The position numbers were made by a program, and so were the translations under genes. Below, in pieces: positions 25,743 through 33,932 of a DNA stretch of 64,000 nt. Under the pieces are notes generated by a model that did not search any database, was not told where the DNA came from, and was given only the letters and a program-made list of their open reading frames with translations. Within the stretch, counting starts at the first letter, position 1. The number at the start of each line of letters is the position of its first letter. Origin of the DNA: Rothia halotolerans (lineage in GTDB: Bacteria; Actinomycetota; Actinomycetes; Actinomycetales; Micrococcaceae); contig NZ_NOIU01000005.1 of the NCBI RefSeq assembly GCF_004136635.1, positions 124,001 through 188,000 of the forward strand, written 5' to 3'.

Positions 25743-26240
25743 CTACGCCCGTTCCGCCGCACCGATCCGGGAGCGGATCTCCTCGACGACGTCGTCCGGC
25801 CGGCGGACGGAGACGCGGTAGCGCCCGCTCCGCACGGTGATGAGGACGGAGTCCCCGCCGATCAGGTAGCCCGTGGTCCCTCCCCGCAGCCGGCGCAGGC
25901 CCATGCCGGCCAGCAGCCCGGTGGGCGCCGCGCGCTCGACGTCCTCGATGCTCTCCCACGGGATCCCCGCGCGGAAGATCCCGTACACGGAAACGACCAG
26001 CCCCTCCCGCGGATGCGCCGTCATCGTGGCGCGGCCCAGGGCGAGGCCGGCGAAGAGGGCGAGGGTGGGGACGCCGATCCAGATCGCCGTCGGCTCCCCG
26101 CCGAGGAGGCCGCCCAGCACGGTGCCCCCGCCGGCCAGGGCCCCGATTCCCACCAGGATCAGCAGATACCGCCGCGGCATGCGGACGGAGGAGATGACGC
26201 GCCGGTCGCCGGGACGGGGAGCTTCGGATCCTCTTGCCAT
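25743..26240 (-). CDS. PH-like-domain membrane protein
   Basis: A 165-residue protein with two hydrophobic helices (residues about 24-62) followed by a beta-rich domain resembling bacterial PH (bPH2/YdbS-like) domains: VVSVYGIFRAGIPWESIEDVE and a YRVSVRRPDDVVEEI end. I start at MARGSEAP (26240); the frame continues 12 codons upstream. No function can be assigned. It is convergent with osmC. Confidence 0.6.
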   Translation of the reverse strand: MARGSEAPRPGDRRVISSVRMPRRYLLILVGIGALAGGGTVLGGLLGGEPTAIWIGVPTLALFAGLALGRATMTAHPREGLVVSVYGIFRAGIPWESIEDVERAAPTGLLAGMGLRRLRGGTTGYLIGGDSVLITVRSGRYRVSVRRPDDVVEEIRSRIGAAERA

Positions 26241-26393
26241 GGCTCCCACGCTAGGGAACGACGACGCCGCGGGCACTTCGTGACGCCGGTTTGCGGCTCC
26301 GCCCGCGCCGGTCGTCCGCTGCCGCGCCCCGGTCCGGCGTCATGCCTCCGGCCCGGCAGCCCGGCCGTCCCGCGGCGTCCGCCCCCCCCCGCC

Positions 26394-26774
26394 TCACTCC
26401 GCGTCGTACCGATCCCGCGCCGAGAGCACCGCCTCGGCGTGCTCCTGGGCCCAGCTCCGCAGCGTCTGGATGGGGCCGGCGAGGGTGGCCCCCAGCTCCG
26501 TCAGCTCGTAGTCGACGCGGGGCGGGGAGGTCGGCCCCACGGTCCGCAGCACCAGCCCGTCCCGCTCGAGCGAGCGCAGCGTCTCGGTGAGCACCTTGGG
26601 CGTGATGCCGCCGACGCGCTCGCGGAGCCGCCCGAACCGCAGCGGCCCCTCCTCCAGCGCGGAGACGATCAGCGGGGTCCAGCGGTCCGTGACGTGCCGC
26701 AGCACGGTCCGGGAGGGGCACTGCGGGCTCAGCACGTCGAAGGCGGGCGGGGGCGGGGTCGTGAGCGTGTGCAT
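26394..26774 (-). CDS. HxlR-family winged-helix regulator
   Basis: A 126-residue MarR-like regulator of the HxlR family. The N-terminal cysteine is in SPQCPSRTVL, followed by the diagnostic DRWTPLIVSAL and GGITPKVLTETLRSLERDGLV. HxlR regulators often sense reactive electrophiles or redox state through such a cysteine (family knowledge). It is divergent from an NAD(P)H-binding reductase, the usual target arrangement, across an operator at 26804-26818. Confidence 0.9.
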   Translation of the reverse strand: MHTLTTPPPPAFDVLSPQCPSRTVLRHVTDRWTPLIVSALEEGPLRFGRLRERVGGITPKVLTETLRSLERDGLVLRTVGPTSPPRVDYELTELGATLAGPIQTLRSWAQEHAEAVLSARDRYDAE

Positions 26775-26803
26775 CGGCTTCCTCGGTTACGTTGAGGTAT
26801 CTG

Positions 26804-26818
26804 GTATCCGATGGATAC
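26804..26818. promoter_or_regulatory. HxlR-type operator
   Basis: GTATCC-GAT-GGATAC is a perfect 6-3-6 palindrome in the 98-bp divergent gap, flanked by further GTATC copies (GGTATCT upstream, TGTATCT downstream). Spacing and position suit autoregulation by the HxlR protein and control of the reductase. Confidence 0.7.
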
Positions 26819-26872
26819 TGTATCTTGTGCGGGGCCGGAACGCCGGTCCCGCCTCAGGACCGAGGAGGAATC

Positions 26873-27478
26873 ATGAAGATCGCAGTCATCGGAGCCACCG
26901 GAATGGTCGGCTCCCGGGTGGTGTCCGAGGCCTCGAAGCGCGGGCACGTCGTCGACGCCTACAGCCGCTCCGGCAAGACGGTGGAGGGCGCCGAGACCGC
27001 CCTGCCGCTGGACCTGGGGGACACCGCCGGCGTCGCCGAGGCCATCGGCTCCCACGACGCCACGGTGATCACCGCGGTCAGCGGGCGCACCGGCAGCTAC
27101 GCCGACGACGTCGCGAACCACCGCGGCCTCATCGCAGCCGCCCCGAGCGGGCGCTTCCTGGTGGTCGGCGGGGCGGGCGCCCTGCAGGCCGACGAGGAGA
27201 CCCGGCTCAAGGACACCCCGGACTTCCCCGCCGCGTACAAGGCCGAGGCCGACGCCTTCTCGGAGATCTACGACGCCTACCGCACCTCGAGCGGCCTGGA
27301 GTGGACCATGCTGGCGCCTGCCCCCGCCATCGCGCCGGGCGAGCGCACGGGGCGGTACTCCACCGAGCTGGACCGCCCGGCCGGCGAGGCGATCTCCGCG
27401 GAGGACTTCGCCGTGGCCCTGGTGGACGAGCTCGAGGAGCCCGCCCACGCGGGCCGCCGCTTCACCGCCGCCAACTAG
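26873..27478 (+). CDS. NAD(P)-binding NmrA/YwnB-like reductase
   Basis: A 201-residue atypical SDR with the dinucleotide motif IGATGMVGSRV at the N-terminus and VVGGAGAL in the middle. It has no canonical YxxxK catalytic pair, as in NmrA-like NAD(P)H-flavin reductase-type proteins. GAGGAGG precedes the ATG. It is controlled with, and probably by, the divergent HxlR regulator, which suggests a role against electrophile or oxidant stress. The substrate is unknown. Confidence 0.82.
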   Translation: MKIAVIGATGMVGSRVVSEASKRGHVVDAYSRSGKTVEGAETALPLDLGDTAGVAEAIGSHDATVITAVSGRTGSYADDVANHRGLIAAAPSGRFLVVGGAGALQADEETRLKDTPDFPAAYKAEADAFSEIYDAYRTSSGLEWTMLAPAPAIAPGERTGRYSTELDRPAGEAISAEDFAVALVDELEEPAHAGRRFTAAN

Positions 27479-27488
27479 CCCCTGCGGC

Positions 27489-27540
27489 GACGCCGCGCGG
27501 TCCGGGCGGGAGGAGAAACCCGCCCGGACCGCGCGGCGTC
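27489..27540. terminator. Very strong bidirectional terminator (22-bp perfect stem)
   Basis: Positions 27489-27510 pair perfectly with 27519-27540 around the loop AGGAGAAA. It lies between the convergent reductase and sugar-transporter genes. Confidence 0.8.
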
Positions 27541-27569
27541 GTGCCTCCGATGCCCGGCGCGTCCGCGGC

Positions 27570-29021
27570 CTACCTCCGCTGCTCCCGCCCCACGGTGTAG
27601 ATCGCGCCGGTGGTCACGCCCTCCTCGACCTCCTCGAGCGTGCGCCCGCGGGTCTCCGGCAGTCCCCAGGCCATCACGACGATGGCGATGGCGTTGACGA
27701 CCGCGAAACCGAAGAAGGACCCGGTCAGCCCGATGAGCTCCACCAGCGTCGGGAACGTGAGGCTCAGCAGCCCGTTGGCGATCCACATGCAGAACACGGA
27801 GATGCCCATGCCCACCGCGCGCATGTGCAGCGGGAAGATCTCGCTGAGCAGCACCCAGGTGGCGATGTTCAGGAACGTCTGCATGGAGCCGACGAACGCG
27901 ACGATCAGCACCAGGATCACGAAGGGCCGGGCCGCGCTGTCTTCGGGCAGCAGCAGGGCGGCGGAGCCGATCAGCACGTGGCAGATGGTCGTCAGGATGT
28001 AGCCGGTGATGACCACGGTCCGGCGGTTGACCCGCTCCATCATCCACAGGGCGATGAAGGCGCCGACGACGCCGATCACCCCGGGCGCGATGTTGGCGAT
28101 CAGCGCCGCCTGCGACTCGAAGCCCGACTCCGTCAGGATGACCTGGCCGTAGTACATCATCGAGTTGATGCCGGTCAGCTGCTGGAAGACGCCCAGGGCG
28201 ATGCCGACCAGCAGGATGCGCAGCAGCCACCGGTTGCTCAGGACCGCCTTCCAGCCGGTGTGCTCGGCATGGTCCTCCTCGGCGACGGCGCTGCGGATGG
28301 ACTCCGTCTCGGCCTGCGCGCGCTCCGGCGAGCGCACGGTGCTCAGGACCTGCAGGGCCTCCTCGTCCCGGCCCTTGGACAGCAGCCAGCGCGGGGACTC
28401 CGGCATCCGCAGCATCCCGAAGAAGAGGAAAATGGCCGGCAGCGCGGAGACGGCCAGCATGATGCGCCAGACGCCGTCGATGTGCCCCAGGGTGTTGCCG
28501 ATGATGGCGTTGATAACGAAGGCGGCGAGCTGCCCGGTGACGACCATCATCTCGTTGCGCCCGGAGAGCGAGCCGCGGATCTCGTAGGGCGCGAGCTCGG
28601 CCAGGAAGACCGGCACCACGGTCGAGGCCCCGCCCACGGCCAGCCCCAGGAGGATGCGCCCGGCCACGAGGACCGAGATGCCGGGAGCCACCACGCAGAG
28701 CACGGCTCCTGCGAAGAACATGACCGCGAGCAGGAGGATGGTCTTGCGCCGTCCCCACCCGTCCGAGAGGCGCCCGCCCAGCATCGCCCCGACGGCCGCG
28801 CCGAAGAGCAGGGAGCTGGTGACGACGCCCTCGGTGAAGGCCGTCAGCCCGAGCTCCTCGCTCATCGGCAGCAGGGCGCCGTTGATGACGCCGGTGTCGT
28901 AGCCGAAGAGCAGCCCGCCCAGGGTGGCGACCAGGGCCACCAGGCCGAGCCTGCGGGTGTGGGGACCCTTGGTGAGGGGCGGCATCGTGCTGCCGGAGGT
29001 CGGGTTCGTGGTGTCTGGCAA
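27570..29021 (-). CDS. Sugar:proton symporter, MFS SP family (XylE/GalP-like)
   Basis: A 483-residue twelve-helix transporter. Sugar-porter motifs are GGLLFGYDTGVINGAL in helix 1, DGWGRRKT, PESPRWLLSKGR, QQLTGINSMMYY in helix 7 and PETRGRTLEEVEE at the C-terminus. I prefer TTG at 29021, which follows AAGGAG by 5 nt; ATG at 28985 would shorten the tail by 12 residues but has no ribosome-binding site. The next upstream gene is a TIM-barrel sugar isomerase, so an imported pentose, hexose or inositol is likely the shared substrate. Confidence 0.88.
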   Translation of the reverse strand: MPDTTNPTSGSTMPPLTKGPHTRRLGLVALVATLGGLLFGYDTGVINGALLPMSEELGLTAFTEGVVTSSLLFGAAVGAMLGGRLSDGWGRRKTILLLAVMFFAGAVLCVVAPGISVLVAGRILLGLAVGGASTVVPVFLAELAPYEIRGSLSGRNEMMVVTGQLAAFVINAIIGNTLGHIDGVWRIMLAVSALPAIFLFFGMLRMPESPRWLLSKGRDEEALQVLSTVRSPERAQAETESIRSAVAEEDHAEHTGWKAVLSNRWLLRILLVGIALGVFQQLTGINSMMYYGQVILTESGFESQAALIANIAPGVIGVVGAFIALWMMERVNRRTVVITGYILTTICHVLIGSAALLLPEDSAARPFVILVLIVAFVGSMQTFLNIATWVLLSEIFPLHMRAVGMGISVFCMWIANGLLSLTFPTLVELIGLTGSFFGFAVVNAIAIVVMAWGLPETRGRTLEEVEEGVTTGAIYTVGREQRR

Positions 29022-29104
29022 GGAGACTCCTTCGTCGTGGGGCGCGCCGGCGGCGCGCGGTGGTGTTCTCGTGTGCCGCGTCGTGGCGGGGAGGTCCTCC
29101 GGCA

Positions 29105-30043
29105 TCACGCCGGGGTGACGGCGAGCGCCCGGCTGAGCACCCCCGCCGCCTCCGCGACGCCGTCCGGCCCTCCGACCTCGACGTCCTCGTGCTCGATGGA
29201 CAGCGCGCCGTCGTACCCGACGCCGCGCAGCGCCTGCACGAAGTCGGCCCAGAACCGCTCGCCGTCGGCCCCGCGGCCGACCGTGACGAAGTTCCAGGCG
29301 CGCTCGGCCGGGTGGTCCAGGGTGAGGTACTCGAGGCGGCTGCGGACCTGCGCGGCCTCCTCGACCCGGGTGTCCTTGGCGTGCACGTGCTGGATCGCCG
29401 AGCCCAGCGCCGGGATCGCCCGGAGCGGGTCGGCGCCCATCCAGAGGAGGTGGCTGGGGTCGAAGTTCACGCCCACGGTCTCGCCGATCTCCTCGCGCAG
29501 CCGCAGCGCGGAGGGGACGTTGTAGACCAGCTGGTTGCCGTGCATCTCCACGGCCAGGCGGCTCACGCCCGCCCGGCGGGCGAACTCGGCGAGGTCGGCC
29601 CAGTAGGGCAGGGCGACGTCGTTCCACTGGTGCTCCAGCATCTGCGTGGTCTCCGGCGGCCAGGAGGTGGTGATCCAGTTGGGCATGAGGTCGCCCTCGC
29701 GGCCGGCCGGCAGCCCGGACATGAGGACCACGGTCTCGACGCCGAGCTCCCCGGCCAGGCGGATCGCGTCCCGGGTGACGCCGTCGTTGCCCGGCTCGCC
29801 CGGGTGCAGGGGGTTGCCGCTGGCGTTGATCGCGGAGATCCCCAGGCCCTCCCCCTCGACGCGCCGCTTCAGGTCCGCCCGCGCGCTCTGGGAGGCCAGC
29901 AGGTCCGGGGCGCTGACGTGCGGCGTGGGGGACCAGGGGCCGGCCCCGAACTCGACCGTCTCGGCGCCGACGGCGCGCGCGTGGGCGAGGGCCTCGTCCA
30001 GCGTCAGGTCCGCCAGGCTGTCCGTCAGGACACCGATGTGCAT
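29105..30043 (-). CDS. Sugar phosphate isomerase/epimerase (AP-endonuclease-2 TIM barrel)
   Basis: A 312-residue xylose-isomerase-like TIM barrel. Metal ligands are visible in AVEMHG, NFDPSHLLW, HVHAKDT and SIEHED, a complete set. AAGGAGTCACC precedes the ATG at 30043; the frame upstream runs through the promoter. Together with the symporter downstream and the divergent Gfo/Idh dehydrogenase, it forms a sugar or inositol catabolic module. The exact substrate cannot be told. Confidence 0.85.
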   Translation of the reverse strand: MHIGVLTDSLADLTLDEALAHARAVGAETVEFGAGPWSPTPHVSAPDLLASQSARADLKRRVEGEGLGISAINASGNPLHPGEPGNDGVTRDAIRLAGELGVETVVLMSGLPAGREGDLMPNWITTSWPPETTQMLEHQWNDVALPYWADLAEFARRAGVSRLAVEMHGNQLVYNVPSALRLREEIGETVGVNFDPSHLLWMGADPLRAIPALGSAIQHVHAKDTRVEEAAQVRSRLEYLTLDHPAERAWNFVTVGRGADGERFWADFVQALRGVGYDGALSIEHEDVEVGGPDGVAEAAGVLSRALAVTPA

Positions 30044-30181
30044 GGTGACTCCTTCGTCTTTGACACATTGACAGCACAAAATAGTGCGCCCTACCGTGGA
30101 ACGTAGCACACATCACAGGCTCTGCACCATGCCGCGGGACTCGTGCCCGGTGGGGGAGCCGGCCGCGTCGAGGAGGAGCGC

Positions 30182-31204
30182 ATGAGTGCACAGGGCATGC
30201 CCGCATCGAGGATCCCGGACCCCATGGACGCCCCGGCGCTCCGGTGGGGCGTCATCGGCCCCGGCAACATCGCGGGCTCCTTCGCGGAGTCGCTGCGCCG
30301 GCACACGCGCCAGTGGCTCACGGCCGTGGCCTCTCGCTCGCGGGGCCGGGCGGAGGGCTTCGCCGAGCGCTTCGGCGTCGAGCGCTACTTCGCCGACTAC
30401 GCGGACCTGGCAGCGTCCCCGGACGTCGACGTCGTCTACATCAGCACGCCCCACACCGCGCACGCCGAGTGCGCCGAGCTGTGCCTCGAGGCGGGCAAGC
30501 ACGTGCTGATCGAGAAGCCGGTGGGAGCCACGGCCGCCGAGGCCGACGCCGTCCGCAACCTCGCCGAGCGCAAGGGCCTGTTCGCGATGGAGGCGATGTG
30601 GTCCCGGTTCCTGCCGGCCTTCGACGTCGTGCGCCAGATCCTCGAGTGCGGTGACCTCGGGGAGGTCCGCTACCTCCGCGCGGACCTGGGGGAGCACTTC
30701 ACCCCGGAGGGGAGCGCCCGCCTCTTCGACCCGGCGCTGGGCGGCGGGGCCCTGCTGGACATCGGCGTCTACCTGACCTCCTTCGCCGCGCAGGTCTTCG
30801 GCGAGGCGCCCCGGGTGCTCGGCGCCCGCGGCCGCCGGGCGGAGACCGGGGTGACCTCCGACGCCGCCTTCGACCTCGGCTTCTCCTCCGGCTTCGCCCA
30901 GCTCTACACGACGATGGGCACCCGGACGCCCACCACCGCCTTCGTCCAGGGCAGCCGGGGCAGGCTCGCCTTCGACGCCCCGTTCTACGCGCCGGGACGC
31001 ATCGAGCTGGCCTCGGCCGACGGGACGCTGACCGAGGAGGCGACCTTCGCGGCGAGGACCCAGGAGGACGGGCTCTGCTACGAGGCCGCGGAGGCGGCCC
31101 GCCGGATCGCGGCCGGGGAGACATCCAGCCCTCTGCACCCGATGGGCGCCGCGGTGGACGTGCTGCGGGCGCTCGACGAGGTGGAGGAGCTGATCCCGCG
31201 CTAA
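30182..31204 (+). CDS. Gfo/Idh/MocA-family oxidoreductase
   Basis: A 340-residue NAD(P)-dependent dehydrogenase: N-terminal Rossmann fold (WGVIGPGNIAGSF), EKPVG with the conserved lysine near residue 115, and a C-terminal alpha/beta domain with GGGALLDIGVY. GAGGAGGAG precedes the ATG at 30182. It diverges from the isomerase-symporter genes, and such pairs oxidise or epimerise sugars and inositols. A terminator follows directly. Confidence 0.88.
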   Translation: MSAQGMPASRIPDPMDAPALRWGVIGPGNIAGSFAESLRRHTRQWLTAVASRSRGRAEGFAERFGVERYFADYADLAASPDVDVVYISTPHTAHAECAELCLEAGKHVLIEKPVGATAAEADAVRNLAERKGLFAMEAMWSRFLPAFDVVRQILECGDLGEVRYLRADLGEHFTPEGSARLFDPALGGGALLDIGVYLTSFAAQVFGEAPRVLGARGRRAETGVTSDAAFDLGFSSGFAQLYTTMGTRTPTTAFVQGSRGRLAFDAPFYAPGRIELASADGTLTEEATFAARTQEDGLCYEAAEAARRIAAGETSSPLHPMGAAVDVLRALDEVEELIPR

Positions 31205-31219
31205 CCTCCGCGGACGGCG

Positions 31220-31252
31220 AAGGCGCCCCGGGCCGAGGGTCCGGGGCGCCTT
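31220..31252 (+). terminator. Intrinsic terminator of the Gfo/Idh gene
   Basis: AAGGCGCCCCGG pairs perfectly with CCGGGGCGCCTT over a 9-nt loop and is followed by TTTCT. Confidence 0.75.
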
Positions 31253-31474
31253 TCTCACCGGAGGGGACGGAGGCTGGTTTCTCGTCGGAGGGGCGAAGAC
31301 GGGCGCCTACCGCGGGACGGTGCGGATGGCCCCGGTGGCACGTCCTCCTCCCGCTCCTCGGCGGCGGCGATCGGGGTGATGAGTCCGAATCGCTTCTTGC
31401 GGGGTCCTGCGGTCAGCGGTGGCGGGGACGAGGCTCTCGCTGAGGGCAAAGCGGCCGAGCTTACGTGATGAGAC

Positions 31475-31493
31475 TATGGTTAGGCTAACCTTG
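31475..31493 (+). promoter_or_regulatory. IdeR/DtxR iron box
   Basis: TATGGTTAGGCTAACCTTG has the perfect core GGTTAG-G-CTAACC of the actinobacterial iron box. It lies 112 bp before the siderophore-interacting protein gene and overlaps a possible -10 (TATGGT), so iron-dependent repression is expected. Apart from the terminator, the rest of the 400-bp gap shows nothing else. Confidence 0.85.
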
Positions 31494-31604
31494 CCCCTTG
31501 TCAGGTCCGCGTCTAGATTGGGAGCAGGTCGTCTGTCCGTCCCGCCTCCACCGGCGGGCCGGGCCGCGCCTCGGCCCCTGGCGTCCGTCTCCGAAGGAGT
31601 CCCC

Positions 31605-32354
31605 ATGTCCCGTGGATGGCAAGGTCTGGTGCTGCGAGCCCTGGGGGCCAAGGAGCATCTCATCACCCTCGTCTCCAAACGCTTCTTCACGGACCACTAC
31701 GTCCGGCTGGAGTTCGAGGCGCCGACGCTGTTCAGCGACGTCGAGCCCCGCCCTGCCGCCTGGCTGCGGCTGTGGTTCCCCGACCCAGCCGGCGGGAGGA
31801 GGCAGTACCAGCGCGGCTACACCATCGCCGAGGCGGATCCGGAGGCCGGGCGTCTGATCATGGAGTTCGTCCTCCACGAGCCGGCCGGGCCCGCCTCCGC
31901 CTGGGCGCTCGGAACGGAGGCGGGGGATCAGCTGATCGCCCAGTCCCTCGGCTCGGTGCCGTTCCAGGCGCACGCCGAATCGGACCGCCTCGTGCTGCTG
32001 GCGGACCTCGCCGCCGTGCCCGCCGTCAACGCCGTCCTCCGCGAGCTCCCCGCCGAGCGCGACGTCGTCCTCCTCCTGGAGCAGGCCCACGCCGACGACG
32101 CCGGGGTCCCCCTGACGGAGCACCCCCGCCTGCGGGTCCACCGCTTCGATCGCGAGGGGCCGGCGACGATGGCCCGGCAGCTCGCGGAACAGGTCCCGGA
32201 CCTCGACGGCGCGCAGGTCTGGGCCGCGGGGGAGAGCGGCTCCCTCAAGGGGATCCGGAAGGCGGCGAGCGGCCGCGCCGGAGGCTCGAAGGCCAACACG
32301 CACATCCAGGCCTACTGGATCGCGGGGCGCGCGATGGGGACCGCGCGGGACTAG
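31605..32354 (+). CDS. Siderophore-interacting protein (FAD ferric-siderophore reductase)
   Basis: A 249-residue SIP/ViuB-family flavoprotein that reduces Fe(III)-siderophores in the cytoplasm to release Fe(II). The FAD domain holds the RGYTIAEADPE region and the C-terminal domain ends WAAGESGSLKGIR, both family hallmarks. GAAGGAG precedes the ATG at 31605; the upstream frame runs into the iron box. Iron-box control fits with the siderophore operon at 36-41 kb. Confidence 0.9.
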   Translation: MSRGWQGLVLRALGAKEHLITLVSKRFFTDHYVRLEFEAPTLFSDVEPRPAAWLRLWFPDPAGGRRQYQRGYTIAEADPEAGRLIMEFVLHEPAGPASAWALGTEAGDQLIAQSLGSVPFQAHAESDRLVLLADLAAVPAVNAVLRELPAERDVVLLLEQAHADDAGVPLTEHPRLRVHRFDREGPATMARQLAEQVPDLDGAQVWAAGESGSLKGIRKAASGRAGGSKANTHIQAYWIAGRAMGTARD

Positions 32355-32386
32355 CGGGGTATGAGGGGCGTCCCCTCCCTGGATGC

Positions 32387-33535
32387 CTACGCGGCCGCGG
32401 TCTCGAAGGTGGCCCGGACGCTCCAGCCGCCCGCGATGGGTCCTGTCTCGATGTTCCCCCCATAGACCGAGGCGCGCTCGCGCAGCCCCACCAAGCCGAA
32501 GCCGGAGGAGGGGAATTCGAGGTGGGAGCGCCGGGCCGGCTCGGCGTTGCTGATGGTCAGGCTGAGGCGGCGCTCGTCGGACTCCACCACGTAGCGGGCC
32601 CACGGGGCGCCCTGGGCGTGCTTGAGGATGTTCGTGGTCGCCTCCTGCGCGATCCTGATCAGCGTCAGTTCGAGCGAGCGGGGAAGCACGAGGTCCGCCG
32701 GGATCTCGATCTTCACCCCGATGCCCTGGGCGCGCAGGAGGGCGGCGAACTCCTGGATGCGAAGGCTCAGCCCGCCGGTGGTCTCCTCGCCGTCGGGCAC
32801 CGCGCCGGGGGCGTCCGGCCCGTACAGGACCCCGAGCATGCGACGCATGTCCTTCAACGCCTGGCGCGAGGCGTCGCCGATGGCCTGTCTGGCCTCCGCC
32901 CGGTCCTCCGGGTCAGTCGCTGTATCCAGGACGCGCGCCTGCATCGCGATGATCGTGAGATCGTGCGCGACGACATCGTGCAGCTCCCCCGCGATGCGCT
33001 TGCGCTCATCGGTGATCGCCTGTTCCCGGGTCTCCTCCTGGATGCGGACTTCCTGGCTCAGACGCATATTGCGTAATGCGGCCAGCCGTAGGGATAGGCC
33101 GAGTCCGGCTCCGAAAACCACGAGAACGCCGATGAGCAGGCATTCGTACCAGAAGTAGTTCTCGACCATGATCATGACGACGAGCCACACCACAGTGAGA
33201 GCGCCCGCCACAATGCAGAAACGACCGGTGCATGCTCGGGCCACCAGGGCGGCCATGGGCACGATCGCCATGGGGAAGGCAGTGGGATCGAAGGCGGCGT
33301 ATGAAACGATGGCGACGACGAGGAAGACCAGGGCACCCGCGGCAGGCCATCGACTGGTGAGAGCTACAAGAATTCCGACCGCAAGGACCGAGAACGCGTC
33401 CAGATATGAGGTGTCCGGCAGCTTTACCCCGGTCGCAATGAATTCCAGGATGACGACGCAGCCGACGCAGATTGCAACCGCCGCGCTTACCCAGCGCGGC
33501 AGCGGCAGAGATCTGAAGAATTCGGCTGATCTCAT
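32387..33535 (-). CDS. NarL/DesK-type sensor histidine kinase
   Basis: A 382-residue membrane kinase. About five hydrophobic helices (residues 15-150) are followed by a short coiled linker, a HisKA_3 domain with the phospho-accepting histidine in ELHDVVAHDL, and an HATPase domain ending in SSGFGLVGLRERA. I start at ATG 33535; the frame opens further upstream at a TTG (33586). There is no extracytoplasmic sensor domain, as in peptide- or membrane-sensing DesK-type kinases. The cognate regulator is encoded divergently, and a small secreted peptide gene lies between them. Confidence 0.85.
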   Translation of the reverse strand: MRSAEFFRSLPLPRWVSAAVAICVGCVVILEFIATGVKLPDTSYLDAFSVLAVGILVALTSRWPAAGALVFLVVAIVSYAAFDPTAFPMAIVPMAALVARACTGRFCIVAGALTVVWLVVMIMVENYFWYECLLIGVLVVFGAGLGLSLRLAALRNMRLSQEVRIQEETREQAITDERKRIAGELHDVVAHDLTIIAMQARVLDTATDPEDRAEARQAIGDASRQALKDMRRMLGVLYGPDAPGAVPDGEETTGGLSLRIQEFAALLRAQGIGVKIEIPADLVLPRSLELTLIRIAQEATTNILKHAQGAPWARYVVESDERRLSLTISNAEPARRSHLEFPSSGFGLVGLRERASVYGGNIETGPIAGGWSVRATFETAAA

Positions 33536-33614
33536 GGTAGGTCGGGATCTCTCTACGGGTTCATTGTCTCTGGGAAAGGCTCTCAATCGATAATACGAAC
33601 GGGTTCAGCCCGGA

Positions 33615-33779
33615 TTAGCGGCAGAGCCTCAGCACCGAGCACACCCACGAGTACGTGGTGACGGAGCCGTAGGAGGCGGTCGACGATGTCGAAGCGGCCT
33701 GAGCGGGCGCAGCCGAGGCGGCTCCCATCGGGACGGTCGCGAAGACGGCAAGGACGGCGATGGCGGCGAGACGACGCAT
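33615..33779 (-). CDS. Small secreted peptide, candidate signal of the adjacent two-component system
   Basis: A 54-residue protein with a clear Sec signal peptide: MRRLAAIAVL, a hydrophobic core and ASAAPAQAAS cleavage region near residue 28. The predicted mature part is only about 25 residues, Ser/Thr-rich, ending in VCSVLRLCR. The two cysteines, five residues apart, could form a disulfide or other ring. GAGGAG lies 8 nt before ATG 33779. The gene sits between the kinase and regulator genes, transcribed with the kinase. I know no family for it; a pheromone, a bacteriocin-like peptide or an envelope-stress reporter are all possible. Confidence 0.7.
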   Translation of the reverse strand: MRRLAAIAVLAVFATVPMGAASAAPAQAASTSSTASYGSVTTYSWVCSVLRLCR

Positions 33780-33819
33780 GGTGTACTCCTCAGTACTCAT
33801 TGCTACACACTTAAGTAGA

Positions 33820-33867
33820 TGGTAACCAGTTTCGTGTAAAATCCTATGCATTGGTTACAACTTTCGT
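33820..33867. promoter_or_regulatory. Direct repeats in the divergent peptide/regulator promoter
   Basis: GGTAACCAGTTTCGT (33821-33835) and GGTTACAACTTTCGT (33853-33867) match at 12 of 15 positions and start 32 bp apart, three helical turns. They lie between the secreted-peptide start and the response-regulator start in an AT-rich stretch. They are good candidates for binding sites of the regulator. Confidence 0.65.
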
Positions 33868-33932
33868 ATCGTTTTTGTCGATCGAACGGGGATTTCCCCA
33901 GAGGGCGGCGCACGCAACAAGGAGGTCACATC

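Noticed and set aside
27570-30206. Sugar transporter as an 878-residue protein
   Set aside because: The extra N-terminus lies over the isomerase gene in another frame; transporter homology begins only near 28985-29021.
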